NCBI GenBank assembly: GCA_937862815.1
Contig: CALMED010000027.1
Span: 120,736 to 184,735 of the forward strand
Origin: an uncultured Chitinophagaceae bacterium
GTDB lineage: Bacteria; Bacteroidota; Bacteroidia; Chitinophagales; Chitinophagaceae
Length of the DNA stretch: 64,000 nucleotides
Direction: 5' to 3'
Each line of letters starts with the position of its first letter. Position 1 is the stretch's first letter. The position numbers were made by a program, and so were the translations under genes. Positions 15,651-23,545 of this stretch are shown here, piece after piece. Below the pieces are notes generated by a model. That model did not search any database. It was not told the DNA's origin and was given only the letters and a program-made list of their open reading frames with translations.

Positions 15651-17579
15651 TTATCGACGGACAAAGCGGCTGTGATAGAGCATACCGTTGGACTGTACTT
15701 CGATGATGTATAAACCGGGAGGCAAGGCATCCACCGGCACTGAAACAAGGGTAGTACGGTTGGCCAACCGCAGCTTCTCCTCCAAACGAAGCTGGCCTTT
15801 TACGTCAAATATCCGTACCACGGCATTTGCCTGAACGTTCATGGGCAGGGCCAGGAAAAGTTGATTGTCAGCGGGGTTGGGATGAACCTGAAGATTGAAG
15901 GGGCGTAGTGGGGCAGGCTGGATATAAGCACTATAAAACACGCGACCATCAGCAGTATGATAGATAAGGCGATAGGCTGCCGGGTGTTGCCAGCTGTCCA
16001 AAAAATTCATGTCCGTGGTAAGCGACTGCTCCCAACCTGCAATGACCCGGGCTGGACCGGATACCGGCTTCCGCTCCAGCTGCACACGTGCCGGAATGTG
16101 ATCTTTATCCCAGCGCCAGGTGAGACGCACCTGTTCTGCCACCCGCTGGCCAGACCAATGCAGTAAAGATCCCCTGGCTAAAACTGCACCGCAATTATCC
16201 AGCACTCCTTCGGGCGGAAGGTATCCGCTCAATACCGCTCCGGAAGCACCGGCAACAGCACCATTGGGTTGTAATTCGCAGGGCGGATCATGGGCCGGTG
16301 CATTCTTGATGATGCCGGCTGTTCCGCCGGCAACGGATGTACTTACACCCGGCGGAAGCACAAGCCGCGACCACACCACCCCACCTCCGCCACCACCTCC
16401 CGGCCCCGGGCACTGGCTCTGGAAGCCCGCATTCCCGCCCGGCGCACCATTTGCTTCAATCGTCAAGACCCCGCTGAAAAGCTCCACATCCAGTACCACC
16501 ACCCCACCTGCACCTCCTCCCCCGGCCCCATCACCTGCTGCTTCCGTTTTCACCGGCAGGCCTGGATTCACTCCCTGGGCCCCGTTGGCAGAAAGCCGGT
16601 GCCCATTTCCAACCAATTCCCGGCATTTTACAAACAGCAAGCCTCCTCCGTCACCACCAGGGGTTCCGGCGGGATATGGATCGTTGTAAATGTTATTCAT
16701 TTCTCCGCACCCGCCGCCGCCGCCCATGAAGACACGGGTATTGCCGGGCATGTACCCAAACCCGGACAATGACAGTCCGCCCACCCCGGGTGTAGTTGCA
16801 TTGCAGATGCCGGCATTGGCTTTGTTACCTCCCTGTCCACCACCACCATAATTTCCACCTCCCCCTCCTCCTGTATTATCCACATTGGCACCTCCACCTC
16901 CACTGGCCTGTTTGCCCCTGCCATAGGCAAGTCCGGATACAAAACGGGCAATCCCTTCCCCCTTGGGAGCGCCTCCCAGGTTGGGTGCGGAAGCCTGCGT
17001 TTGAGTGTAGGCCCAGCCGTTTCGGGGTCCGCAGCGGTTGGTGGTATTGTAGAAAAGCGCTCCGCCTTTGAAACCGGCACTGTCGGCCGACATACCAGCA
17101 TGGAGTGTGATTACACCGGAAGCTTCCAGCGCCAGCACACCACCCGTTTCTGTTACCGGATTCCATTCCTCTGCCCGGAGTGTTCCGGTAACGGTTACAT
17201 CGCTAAATACAGGCACACGCACCAATTGTACAGCCTGCCCGGTTTCATACAAATGCACGAGTGCTTTTTCCAGTACAACTGTGTCGTTTAGAAATGCACA
17301 GATACGTCCCCATTCATACAGGCCGGCTGACCCGATGGAAGATACATTTCCAAAAGATGAGCTCAAAGACGATTCAATAACCGCGCCTTTCATTTGCAGA
17401 ATAATGACCCGGTCACCTACAGAAAGACCCGCCACATTGTTCAGCCGAACTCCATTCTGGGCGGGAATAACATGCGTTACCTTGTAATACGAATTGATAA
17501 CACCGGCAATGTTCTGCGCAGGAGCATGCTTTGACTGAAAGCAAAAGAACAGAAAGCAACTGATGAAGAGGCGTTTCAC
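15651..17579 (-). CDS. glycine-rich secreted protein with T9SS sorting domain
   Basis: 642 residues from GTG 17579, which gives a normal signal peptide (VKRLFISCFLFFCFQSKHAPAQ); an ATG at 17630 adds 17 residues and cannot be excluded. After a beta-rich N-terminal domain (GVRLNNVAGLSVGDRVIILQMKG style) the centre, about residues 220-440, is very Gly-rich with runs such as GGGGGGNYGGGGQGG. The last ~80 residues form a type A sorting domain (NLQVHPNPADNQLFLALP, VVRIFDVKGQLRLEE, LPPGLYIIEV). It is probably a structural surface protein exported by T9SS; the role is unknown. It begins right after the L,D-transpeptidase gene and may be co-transcribed. Confidence 0.82.
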   Translation of the reverse strand: MKRLFISCFLFFCFQSKHAPAQNIAGVINSYYKVTHVIPAQNGVRLNNVAGLSVGDRVIILQMKGAVIESSLSSSFGNVSSIGSAGLYEWGRICAFLNDTVVLEKALVHLYETGQAVQLVRVPVFSDVTVTGTLRAEEWNPVTETGGVLALEASGVITLHAGMSADSAGFKGGALFYNTTNRCGPRNGWAYTQTQASAPNLGGAPKGEGIARFVSGLAYGRGKQASGGGGANVDNTGGGGGGNYGGGGQGGNKANAGICNATTPGVGGLSLSGFGYMPGNTRVFMGGGGGCGEMNNIYNDPYPAGTPGGDGGGLLFVKCRELVGNGHRLSANGAQGVNPGLPVKTEAAGDGAGGGGAGGVVVLDVELFSGVLTIEANGAPGGNAGFQSQCPGPGGGGGGGVVWSRLVLPPGVSTSVAGGTAGIIKNAPAHDPPCELQPNGAVAGASGAVLSGYLPPEGVLDNCGAVLARGSLLHWSGQRVAEQVRLTWRWDKDHIPARVQLERKPVSGPARVIAGWEQSLTTDMNFLDSWQHPAAYRLIYHTADGRVFYSAYIQPAPLRPFNLQVHPNPADNQLFLALPMNVQANAVVRIFDVKGQLRLEEKLRLANRTTLVSVPVDALPPGLYIIEVQSNGMLYHSRFVRR

Positions 17580-17636
17580 CTCATAAAAGTAATAAAGAGC
17601 CGCAGGGATTTCTAGCGGTACCAGAATCATATAAAC

Positions 17637-18815
17637 CTAATCCAGATCCTCCGGGGCCGCCAGGTTGATGTTCTGGCGCATGCGGGTGGCAACGGGTTGA
17701 CCGTTTTTCACTGCGGGCTCCCATCTCAGCTGCTGCTCAAACCGCTCTTTTACAACTTTGTTAATGGAAGGGTTACCCCCTTGTATCCGGGCCAGCGGAG
17801 TATTGCCTTCTTTATCCACCACAAACTCAACCTGCAGGGAAAGGGAAGTGTTGGGTGCCAGGGTGGAGGACAGTTCCTGTCCCAAACGGAACAACCAACG
17901 TTGATAAGCCGCGGGACCTTCTTTGAAAGCAGGGACTTTGTCCACTTTTTCCTCCAGCTCCCAGGATCGGAAAGGATCGCCCGAGACGGCTGCCGGCTCA
18001 ACAATTTTTTTTCGTTCCACGCGGGGCGCATCGGGATTTCCGGCTACCACATAGCCCCCTTTTTTTGTAATTAAGATAGCGGGCAACTGGTGGGTATCTT
18101 CAAAATAGTCGTATGCTTCGCGAAGCGGCTGGCTGAATTGCTGCAACTCGGGACGGTTGCGGGTGCGCTGCAGATACTGTTCGGCTGCACGGGGATAATC
18201 GAACCGATAGGGATAAATATGCACCGGGATGAAATCCTGTCCCTGCTCTTTCACAACGGAGGAAAGAAAATACACTTGCTCAATGAGTGAATCCGTCAGC
18301 GGCAAACAGCCCACCGTTACACAGTTCCCGTGAATGTAAATATCGCCACCGGGCCTTGCCGGATCACTCAGCAACTGATCGGATGCATTGGGGTAGTTAA
18401 GCCCAAGTGCAAGGTGGTAATTGCTGTTGGGTTTAAATTCATTGATGTAGTAAAACCCTTCCGGAATCTGCTTATCTCCTTCCTTGCGTTTGGGCCCGAA
18501 AGTGCCCGAAGTGGCACATACTTTATAGGTTTTAAAATGCCGGAACGGCTCGGTATAATCCTGCTTCACCCAGACCTCCAGCTCCTTTTCGTGCTTAAAC
18601 GAACGGATGTAGAGAAAACGGGCCGGCCAATCCAGTCCTTTTGACTGGAATTCGCTGCGGATTGAATCAGAAACCCGTGCAAAAATATTTGTGGTTTTAA
18701 CAAGACGAGGAGTTACTGTTGCCGCCTCATACGACATCTGCGCTGTGGCGGAAACGGCCAAAGCAATACCAATTGCAACGGTAAAGAGGTTTCTGAAATG
18801 CATATTGGATTCCAT
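17637..18815 (-). CDS. L,D-transpeptidase (YkuD/YafK type) with C-terminal TonB-like domain
   Basis: 392 residues with a signal peptide (MHFRNLFTVAIGIALAVSATA; a second ATG at 18803). Residues ~40-220 match the YafK branch of YkuD transpeptidases: the motif IHGNCVTVGC holds the catalytic Cys170 and the conserved His-Gly. The last ~75 residues (VEFVVDKEGNTPLARIQGG ... RWEPAVKNGQPV) read as a TonB C-terminal fold. The transpeptidase would cross-link peptidoglycan or attach proteins to it in the periplasm; the TonB-like part could bind a periplasmic partner. This domain pair is unusual. A TATTTTTG box at 18839-18832 is a likely -7 element. Confidence 0.82.
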   Translation of the reverse strand: MESNMHFRNLFTVAIGIALAVSATAQMSYEAATVTPRLVKTTNIFARVSDSIRSEFQSKGLDWPARFLYIRSFKHEKELEVWVKQDYTEPFRHFKTYKVCATSGTFGPKRKEGDKQIPEGFYYINEFKPNSNYHLALGLNYPNASDQLLSDPARPGGDIYIHGNCVTVGCLPLTDSLIEQVYFLSSVVKEQGQDFIPVHIYPYRFDYPRAAEQYLQRTRNRPELQQFSQPLREAYDYFEDTHQLPAILITKKGGYVVAGNPDAPRVERKKIVEPAAVSGDPFRSWELEEKVDKVPAFKEGPAAYQRWLFRLGQELSSTLAPNTSLSLQVEFVVDKEGNTPLARIQGGNPSINKVVKERFEQQLRWEPAVKNGQPVATRMRQNINLAAPEDLD

Positions 18816-18831
18816 TTCAACGATGACCCGT

Positions 18832-18839
18832 CAAAAATA
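18832..18839 (-). promoter_or_regulatory. -7 element of the L,D-transpeptidase gene
   Basis: TATTTTTG on the minus strand, 16 bases before ATG 18815; the best TTG lies 23 bases further upstream, slightly too far. Confidence 0.45.
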
Positions 18840-18897
18840 TTTCTTTTACAGCAAACAGCGTGCAAGTATCACAAATGTTTAAGTAAGAAGCACCCGC

Positions 18898-20031
18898 TTA
18901 CAGGTTTCCCCTTGCTTCCTGTTCCCGCTCAATGGCTTCAAACAAGGCTTTGAAATTACCCTTGCCAAAGCTGCGGGCGCCTTTTCGCTGAATTATTTCA
19001 AAGAAAAGCGTGGGCCGGTCTTCCACCGGCTTGGTGAACAGTTGCAGGAGATAGCCTTCTTCGTCGCGGTCAACCAGGATACCCAGTTGTTTCAGCGGCT
19101 CCAGGTCTTCGTCAATCTGCCCCACCCTATCGAGCAGATCATCGTAGTAGGTGGTGGGCACCTGCAGAAACTCCACACCCCTGTTGCGCAATTGGGTCAC
19201 GGTATGCACAATATCGTTGGTAGCCAGGGCAACGTGCTGCACGCCTTCACCATTGTAGAACTCGAGATATTCTTCCACCTGGCTTTTCTTCTTTCCTTCC
19301 GCGGGTTCGTTGATGGGAAATTTAACGTACCCGTTTCCATTACTCATCACTTTGCTCATCAAGGCCGAATAGTCCGTGGAAATGTCGTTGTCATCGAACG
19401 TGAGAATATTCCGGAACCCCATGACTTCTTCATAGAAATTCACCCAATGATTCATCCGGTTCCACCCTACGTTGCCCACACAATGATCCACATACAGCAG
19501 GCCGGTTTCGTCGGGCCTGTACCAGGGGTTACTCCAGGAACGGAATCCGGGCAGAAAAGCCCCCCTGTAATTTTTACGCTCTACAAACAGGTGTACCGTA
19601 TCACCATACGTGTGAATTCCACTCAGCACCACGCTTCCCTCCTGGTCGCTGAGGGTTTGCGGCTCTTTCCAGGAACAGGCACCGCGTTGGGTCGTCTGTT
19701 CCCACGCATCTGTGGCATCATCTACCCGCAGCGCCAGCACCTTCACGCCGTCGCCATGCTTATAAATATGATCGGCGATCTCATTGCCGCTCCGAAGGGG
19801 AGTTGTTAAAACAAAAGTGAGTTTGTTTTGACGGACCGCATAGCTGACCCGGTCTTTTTGGCCGGTTTCCGGACCCGCATATGCCAGCGCCTGAAAACCA
19901 AACGCACTCATATAATAATGGGCGGCCTGTTTGGCATTGCCCACATAGAATTCAACATAATCGGTACCCTGGAGCGGTAGAAAATCAGTTGCAGCAGCTT
20001 GTTGCAGGGCAGAAGCAATCGTATAAGACAT
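18898..20031 (-). CDS. hppD: 4-hydroxyphenylpyruvate dioxygenase
   Basis: Fe(II) enzyme that turns 4-hydroxyphenylpyruvate into homogentisate in tyrosine breakdown. 377 residues with the two-part vicinal-oxygen-chelate fold. The three iron ligands can be placed: His in VDHCVGNV, His in GVQHVALATND, and Glu in PTLFFEIIQRKG near the C-terminus. Homogentisate dioxygenase is not in the window. It competes for the product of TyrA encoded 17 kb away, but is not in that operon. A TATCTTTG promoter box lies at 20189-20182, upstream of a small ORF that may be co-transcribed with it. Confidence 0.95.
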   Translation of the reverse strand: MSYTIASALQQAAATDFLPLQGTDYVEFYVGNAKQAAHYYMSAFGFQALAYAGPETGQKDRVSYAVRQNKLTFVLTTPLRSGNEIADHIYKHGDGVKVLALRVDDATDAWEQTTQRGACSWKEPQTLSDQEGSVVLSGIHTYGDTVHLFVERKNYRGAFLPGFRSWSNPWYRPDETGLLYVDHCVGNVGWNRMNHWVNFYEEVMGFRNILTFDDNDISTDYSALMSKVMSNGNGYVKFPINEPAEGKKKSQVEEYLEFYNGEGVQHVALATNDIVHTVTQLRNRGVEFLQVPTTYYDDLLDRVGQIDEDLEPLKQLGILVDRDEEGYLLQLFTKPVEDRPTLFFEIIQRKGARSFGKGNFKALFEAIEREQEARGNL

Positions 20032-20081
20032 AAAACAGAATTGAAAAGTGGAGGAAATGGAGCAAGATGATAAAAGGGAAA

Positions 20082-20177
20082 TTACTTTCCGGCAGCATCA
20101 GCCGCCAACACTTCCATGAGCAACACGTAGTTGTTGCGCTTGTCGGAAAAACGTTTATGCGGATAGTCGGGGTGCAT
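20082..20177 (-). CDS. possible 31-residue protein upstream of hppD
   Basis: The ORF MHPDYPHKRFSDKRNNYVLL..AADAAGK begins four bases after a perfect -7 box (TATCTTTG, 20189-20182) and ends 50 bases before the hppD ATG. The composition looks protein-like (charged N-terminus, Ala-rich end) and the start codon coincides with the predicted mRNA start. It could be a real small protein or an upstream ORF affecting hppD. There is no aromatic-codon run or terminator hairpin, so it is not an attenuator like that of pheA. Confidence 0.4.
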   Translation of the reverse strand: MHPDYPHKRFSDKRNNYVLLMEVLAADAAGK

Positions 20178-20181
20178 GCCG

Positions 20182-20189
20182 CAAAGATA
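20182..20189 (-). promoter_or_regulatory. -7 element of hppD and its small upstream ORF
   Basis: TATCTTTG on the minus strand, with a TTTTTTTG stretch 17 bases upstream as possible -33. It is divergent from the toxin-antitoxin promoter, whose operator begins 34 bases away. Confidence 0.6.
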
Positions 20190-20222
20190 AACAGACCGCC
20201 AGAATGCAAAAAAAGAATGAAG

Positions 20223-20264
20223 ACGACAAAATGTAGTAATTTTTTACATTTTGTCGTATATTTG
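20223..20264 (+). promoter_or_regulatory. operator and -7 box of the RES/Xre operon
   Basis: A perfect 13-bp inverted repeat, ACGACAAAATGTA (20223-20235) and TACATTTTGTCGT (20245-20257) with a 9-base spacer. Its last base is the first of the -7 box TATATTTG (20257-20264), and the antitoxin ATG follows four bases later. A repressor bound here would cover the -33/-7 region, the usual layout for autoregulation by an Xre-type antitoxin. Confidence 0.75.
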
Positions 20265-20268
20265 GGGC

Positions 20269-20766
20269 ATGGCAGGTACAAAAAAGCATACCATCCGGAA
20301 AAAGCCGCTCACCAGCGTGGCCGATGAACCAGCTGTTGCATATGAACCGTTGCAGAAGATCCCGGGTGCAACTAAGGCAAGTGCCAGCCAGGTTTACTCC
20401 ACAGCAGACCTGATCAGAACCAGCCGGCACGGCGTACGAAAAGCATCCCTCCTGCAACTAAGCAAGCAATTGGGCATCACCATGGAAAAAATGAGTTCCC
20501 TGTTGCACACGTCCCTTCGAAACCTGCAGCGCAAAGAAGACAATGCCCTACTGGATCCCCTCAAGTCGGAACGCGTGCTGGAACTGACCGTTTTTGCACA
20601 GCGGGGTAGTGCCGTGCTGGGTTCCCTGGAGCTGTTTCAGCAATGGCTGCAACGACCCCTGCCTGCCCTGGACAACCAGCAACCCCTGGAGTTGCTCGAT
20701 ACCAGCTTTGGTCTGCAACAAGTGCGCCAGTTACTGGGCCGTCTGGAACAGGGCGTTTACTCCTGA
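20269..20766 (+). CDS. Xre/MbcA/ParS-type antitoxin (DUF2384)
   Basis: 165 residues. The N-terminal ~60 are basic/flexible; then a helix-turn-helix-like region (HGVRKASLLQLSKQLGITMEKMSSLLHTS) and a C-terminal toxin-binding domain (ELTVFAQRGSAVLGSLELFQQWLQRPLPAL ... GLQQVRQLLGRLEQGVYS), the usual ending of DUF2384 antitoxins. It neutralises the RES toxin encoded three bases downstream and probably represses the operon at the palindrome. I chose ATG 20269, since it lies downstream of the -7 box; the in-frame start at 20251 is inside the operator. Confidence 0.87.
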   Translation: MAGTKKHTIRKKPLTSVADEPAVAYEPLQKIPGATKASASQVYSTADLIRTSRHGVRKASLLQLSKQLGITMEKMSSLLHTSLRNLQRKEDNALLDPLKSERVLELTVFAQRGSAVLGSLELFQQWLQRPLPALDNQQPLELLDTSFGLQQVRQLLGRLEQGVYS

Positions 20767-20769
20767 CCC

Positions 20770-21225
20770 ATGTACCTGTACCGCATCACCAAGGCCGCAT
20801 ATGCAAACGATCTTTCAGGTAACGGCGCCCGTTTGTACGGAGGACGCTGGAACAGCGAGGGCCTTCCCGCTTTGTATACCTCCACTACCCGTGCCCTGGC
20901 GGTATTGGAAACCCTGGCACATACCCCGCTGGATTTACTGCTGCAGGGAGACTTTTTGCTGCTCGGCATTTTTGTGCCGGATGACGCGCCAGCGATCAGC
21001 ATAAAGCCGGAAGAAATTCCGGATAATTGGGACCTATTGGGTACCCGCTCCCGGGGCGACCGGTTATTACTGTCTCAACAACACTTAGTACTTGAAGTGC
21101 CCAGTATTTTGGTGCCCGAAGAAAGCAACCGCCTACTGAACCCCTTACATCCCCGCATGCGGGATGTTTACCTGCACAACAGCCGCCCGGTCCGCTGGGA
21201 CAAACGGTTACTTTCGCCGGCATAA
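20770..21225 (+). CDS. RES-domain toxin
   Basis: 151 residues, almost entirely a RES domain: LYGGRWNSEGLPALYTSTTRALAVLETLAH holds the conserved Arg, Tyr and Glu of the active site, and LNPLHPRMRD lies near the C-terminus. RES toxins degrade cellular NAD+ (NADase or NAD+ phosphorylase in studied cases), stopping growth until relieved. The gene follows the antitoxin stop by three bases, so production is coupled. All the expected core residues are present, so it looks intact. It is not next to any other mobile-element gene. Confidence 0.9.
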   Translation: MYLYRITKAAYANDLSGNGARLYGGRWNSEGLPALYTSTTRALAVLETLAHTPLDLLLQGDFLLLGIFVPDDAPAISIKPEEIPDNWDLLGTRSRGDRLLLSQQHLVLEVPSILVPEESNRLLNPLHPRMRDVYLHNSRPVRWDKRLLSPA

Positions 21226-21287
21226 AGCCTGCTGCCCCTGCTTATCTTTGCCCGGGATCTGCTACGAAAGCAGTTACTGCAAAACTG

Positions 21288-22424
21288 ATGCGCATGAAAA
21301 AAATCGGTATTCTGGGAGGGGGGCAACTGGGTCGCATGCTGCTACAGGCGGCCGCCAACTACCCGGTTGAAACCTATGTACTGGAAAATGACTACAGCTG
21401 CCCCTCCGCCCATCTTTGTCACCATTTTACACGGGGCGATATCCGGGATTATGAAACCGTGTACGCTTTTGGTAAAGGGCTGGATGCCCTGACCATCGAA
21501 ATTGAATCTGTGAATGTGGAAGCCCTCGAACGATTGGAAGCAGAAGGGGTACGGGTGATTCCCAAGCCTTCCGCCCTGCGGATTATCAAAAACAAGATTG
21601 AGCAAAAGCAATTCTATCGTCATCACCAGGTCCCTACTGCCGACTTTGTAGTTACGGAAAACAAAGCCGAACTGGAGGCACTCGTTTCCTTCCTGCCGGC
21701 TGCGCACAAGATTGGCACAGGGGGGTATGATGGTCGTGGCGTGGAATTGCTGCACACCGGAGCCGACCTGGAACGGGGCTTTGACGCCCCCGCCGTTCTG
21801 GAAAAAATGGTGGCGGTGCACCAGGAAATCTCTTTGCTGGTGGCCGTGGGATCCAACGGTGAAAACGCGCTGTACCCCCCGGCGGAAATGGTATTCGACC
21901 CCGTGCTCAACCAACTGGACTACCAGGTTTCACCGGCTGAACTTCCTGAAGCAATTCTTTTTAAGGCAGAAGCCATTGCCATGAAAGTGGTTCGGGAGCT
22001 GAATTCCCCGGGCCTGTTTGCAGTAGAACTTTTTGTAGATAAAAAAGGAGAAGTACTGGTGAATGAAACGGCCCCCCGTGTTCACAACAGCGGTCATCAC
22101 AGCATTGAAGCTAATTTCTGTTCGCAGTTCGACATGCTGTGGCGCATCCTCCTCGGCTATCCCCTTGGGTGCACCGACCCTATCTTTCCGGCTGTGCTGG
22201 TGAACATAGTAGGATCGCCAGGGTACAGCGGACCGGCTGTTTATGAGGGACTGGAAGATGTATTGCGTATGGAGAATGCTTACGTGCACCTGTACGGTAA
22301 GACCCTCACCAAACCCGGCCGCAAAATGGGGCATGTTACATTGTGCGGGAATGATCGTTCCGAACTGATTTACAAAGCCCATCGCATACGGGAACTGCTG
22401 CGGGTGGTAACCAGCCCGGCCTGA
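21288..22424 (+). CDS. purK: N5-carboxyaminoimidazole ribonucleotide synthase (PurK)
   Basis: ATP-grasp enzyme that makes N5-CAIR from AIR, bicarbonate and ATP in purine synthesis; PurE then moves the carboxyl group. 378 residues starting MRMKKIGILGGGQLGRMLLQ (an internal ATG at 21294 is an equally good start), with IGTGGYDGRG and the C-terminal ATP-grasp motifs VNETAPRVHNSGHHSIEA. A -7 box TATCTTTG at 21243-21250 lies 37 bases upstream. Its usual partner purE is 5.5 kb downstream, beyond three efflux genes on the same strand. Confidence 0.95.
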   Translation: MRMKKIGILGGGQLGRMLLQAAANYPVETYVLENDYSCPSAHLCHHFTRGDIRDYETVYAFGKGLDALTIEIESVNVEALERLEAEGVRVIPKPSALRIIKNKIEQKQFYRHHQVPTADFVVTENKAELEALVSFLPAAHKIGTGGYDGRGVELLHTGADLERGFDAPAVLEKMVAVHQEISLLVAVGSNGENALYPPAEMVFDPVLNQLDYQVSPAELPEAILFKAEAIAMKVVRELNSPGLFAVELFVDKKGEVLVNETAPRVHNSGHHSIEANFCSQFDMLWRILLGYPLGCTDPIFPAVLVNIVGSPGYSGPAVYEGLEDVLRMENAYVHLYGKTLTKPGRKMGHVTLCGNDRSELIYKAHRIRELLRVVTSPA

Positions 22425-22490
22425 CTACCGCTCATCCCAACGTTTCAACAGGAGCCGGACTTCCTGCCTAACTTTACTTTTTAAGCGCAC

Positions 22491-23543
22491 ATGAGAAAAC
22501 AAACCGGTTGGTTGCTGCTGTTGGTACTGGCCCTTGCCTGCGGCGACAAAAAAACTACAAAGAGCGGAACACCCGCAGGCGGAGGCGGTCGCCAGCAAGG
22601 CGGTCCTTTGGCCGTTGTTGGGCATGTGGTTAAAACAGGCCCTGTGAGTGAGCCCATCCAATTGCCGGGCAACCTGCTGGCAATGGAAGAGACCAACATC
22701 CAACCGGAGGTATCGGGCCGGGTGGTGGCACTCAACCTCCGCGAAGGGTCGGTAGTTACGGCCGGCACCCTGCTGGTAAAGCTGTTTGATGGTGATCTGC
22801 AGGCCCAACTGAAAAAGCTGGAAGTGCAGTTACAGATTGCCGAAAAAACCGAAGAACGAAACCGGGAACTTCTCCGCATAAGCGGTATCAGCCAGCAGGA
22901 TTACGACCTCAGCTTTCTGCAGGTGAGCAACATCAAGGCCGACATCGAACTGATCCGTACCAGCATTGCCAAAACCGAAATACGGGCGCCATTTACCGGC
23001 ACCATCGGCTTCAAAAATATTTCCCCCGGCGCTTATATAACCCCCACCACCATTGTTACCAGCATCCGGCAGATCAACCAGTTAAAACTGCAATTCAGTG
23101 TGCCGGAAAAATACACGTCCCGTATCCGTACCGGCGATCGCATCCGCTTCAGCGTGGAAGGCAGTCCCCGCAAATACACCGCCCGTGTTTATGCCACGGA
23201 ATCCATCGTAAACGAACTGAACCGGGGCATGAACCTGCGCTGCCTGGTGGAAGAAAAAGATGCATCACTTGTTGCCGGCGCCTTTGCCAAAGTGGATGTG
23301 GACTTTGCCCGCAACGACCAGGCCATCCTGGTACCCAGCCAGGCGATCCTGCCTCAGGCACGGGGCAAAAAAGTAGTGGTGTTCCGCGATGGAATTGCCT
23401 CTTTCACGGATGTGAAGACCGGCATCCGGGATTCGGCCAATGTGGAAATCATCAGCGGCATACGCCCCGGCGATACCATTGTGATCACCGGTTTGCTGGG
23501 CATCAAACCAGACGCGCCCCTCAAACTCTCTAAAGTACAGTAA
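22491..23543 (+). CDS. RND efflux periplasmic adaptor (membrane fusion protein), lipoprotein
   Basis: 350 residues with a lipoprotein signal (lipobox LALAC, Cys17). The lipoyl/barrel-sandwich halves flank a coiled-coil hairpin: TNIQPEVSGRVVALNLREGS, then the hairpin, then TEIRAPFTGTIGFKNISPGAYI. C-terminal beta-barrel and membrane-proximal domains follow (AILVPSQAILPQARGKKVVVF). It links the RND pump to the TolC-like channel. The RND gene starts three bases after its stop. A TAACTTTA box (22469-22476) could give these genes their own promoter, separate from purK. No local regulator gene is present. Confidence 0.92.
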   Translation: MRKQTGWLLLLVLALACGDKKTTKSGTPAGGGGRQQGGPLAVVGHVVKTGPVSEPIQLPGNLLAMEETNIQPEVSGRVVALNLREGSVVTAGTLLVKLFDGDLQAQLKKLEVQLQIAEKTEERNRELLRISGISQQDYDLSFLQVSNIKADIELIRTSIAKTEIRAPFTGTIGFKNISPGAYITPTTIVTSIRQINQLKLQFSVPEKYTSRIRTGDRIRFSVEGSPRKYTARVYATESIVNELNRGMNLRCLVEEKDASLVAGAFAKVDVDFARNDQAILVPSQAILPQARGKKVVVFRDGIASFTDVKTGIRDSANVEIISGIRPGDTIVITGLLGIKPDAPLKLSKVQ

Positions 23544-23545
23544 GC

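Noticed and set aside
16381..16950. Repetitive plus-strand Pro-rich frames between 16,120 and 17,100
   Set aside because: They are the complement of the glycine-rich codons of the T9SS protein on the minus strand.
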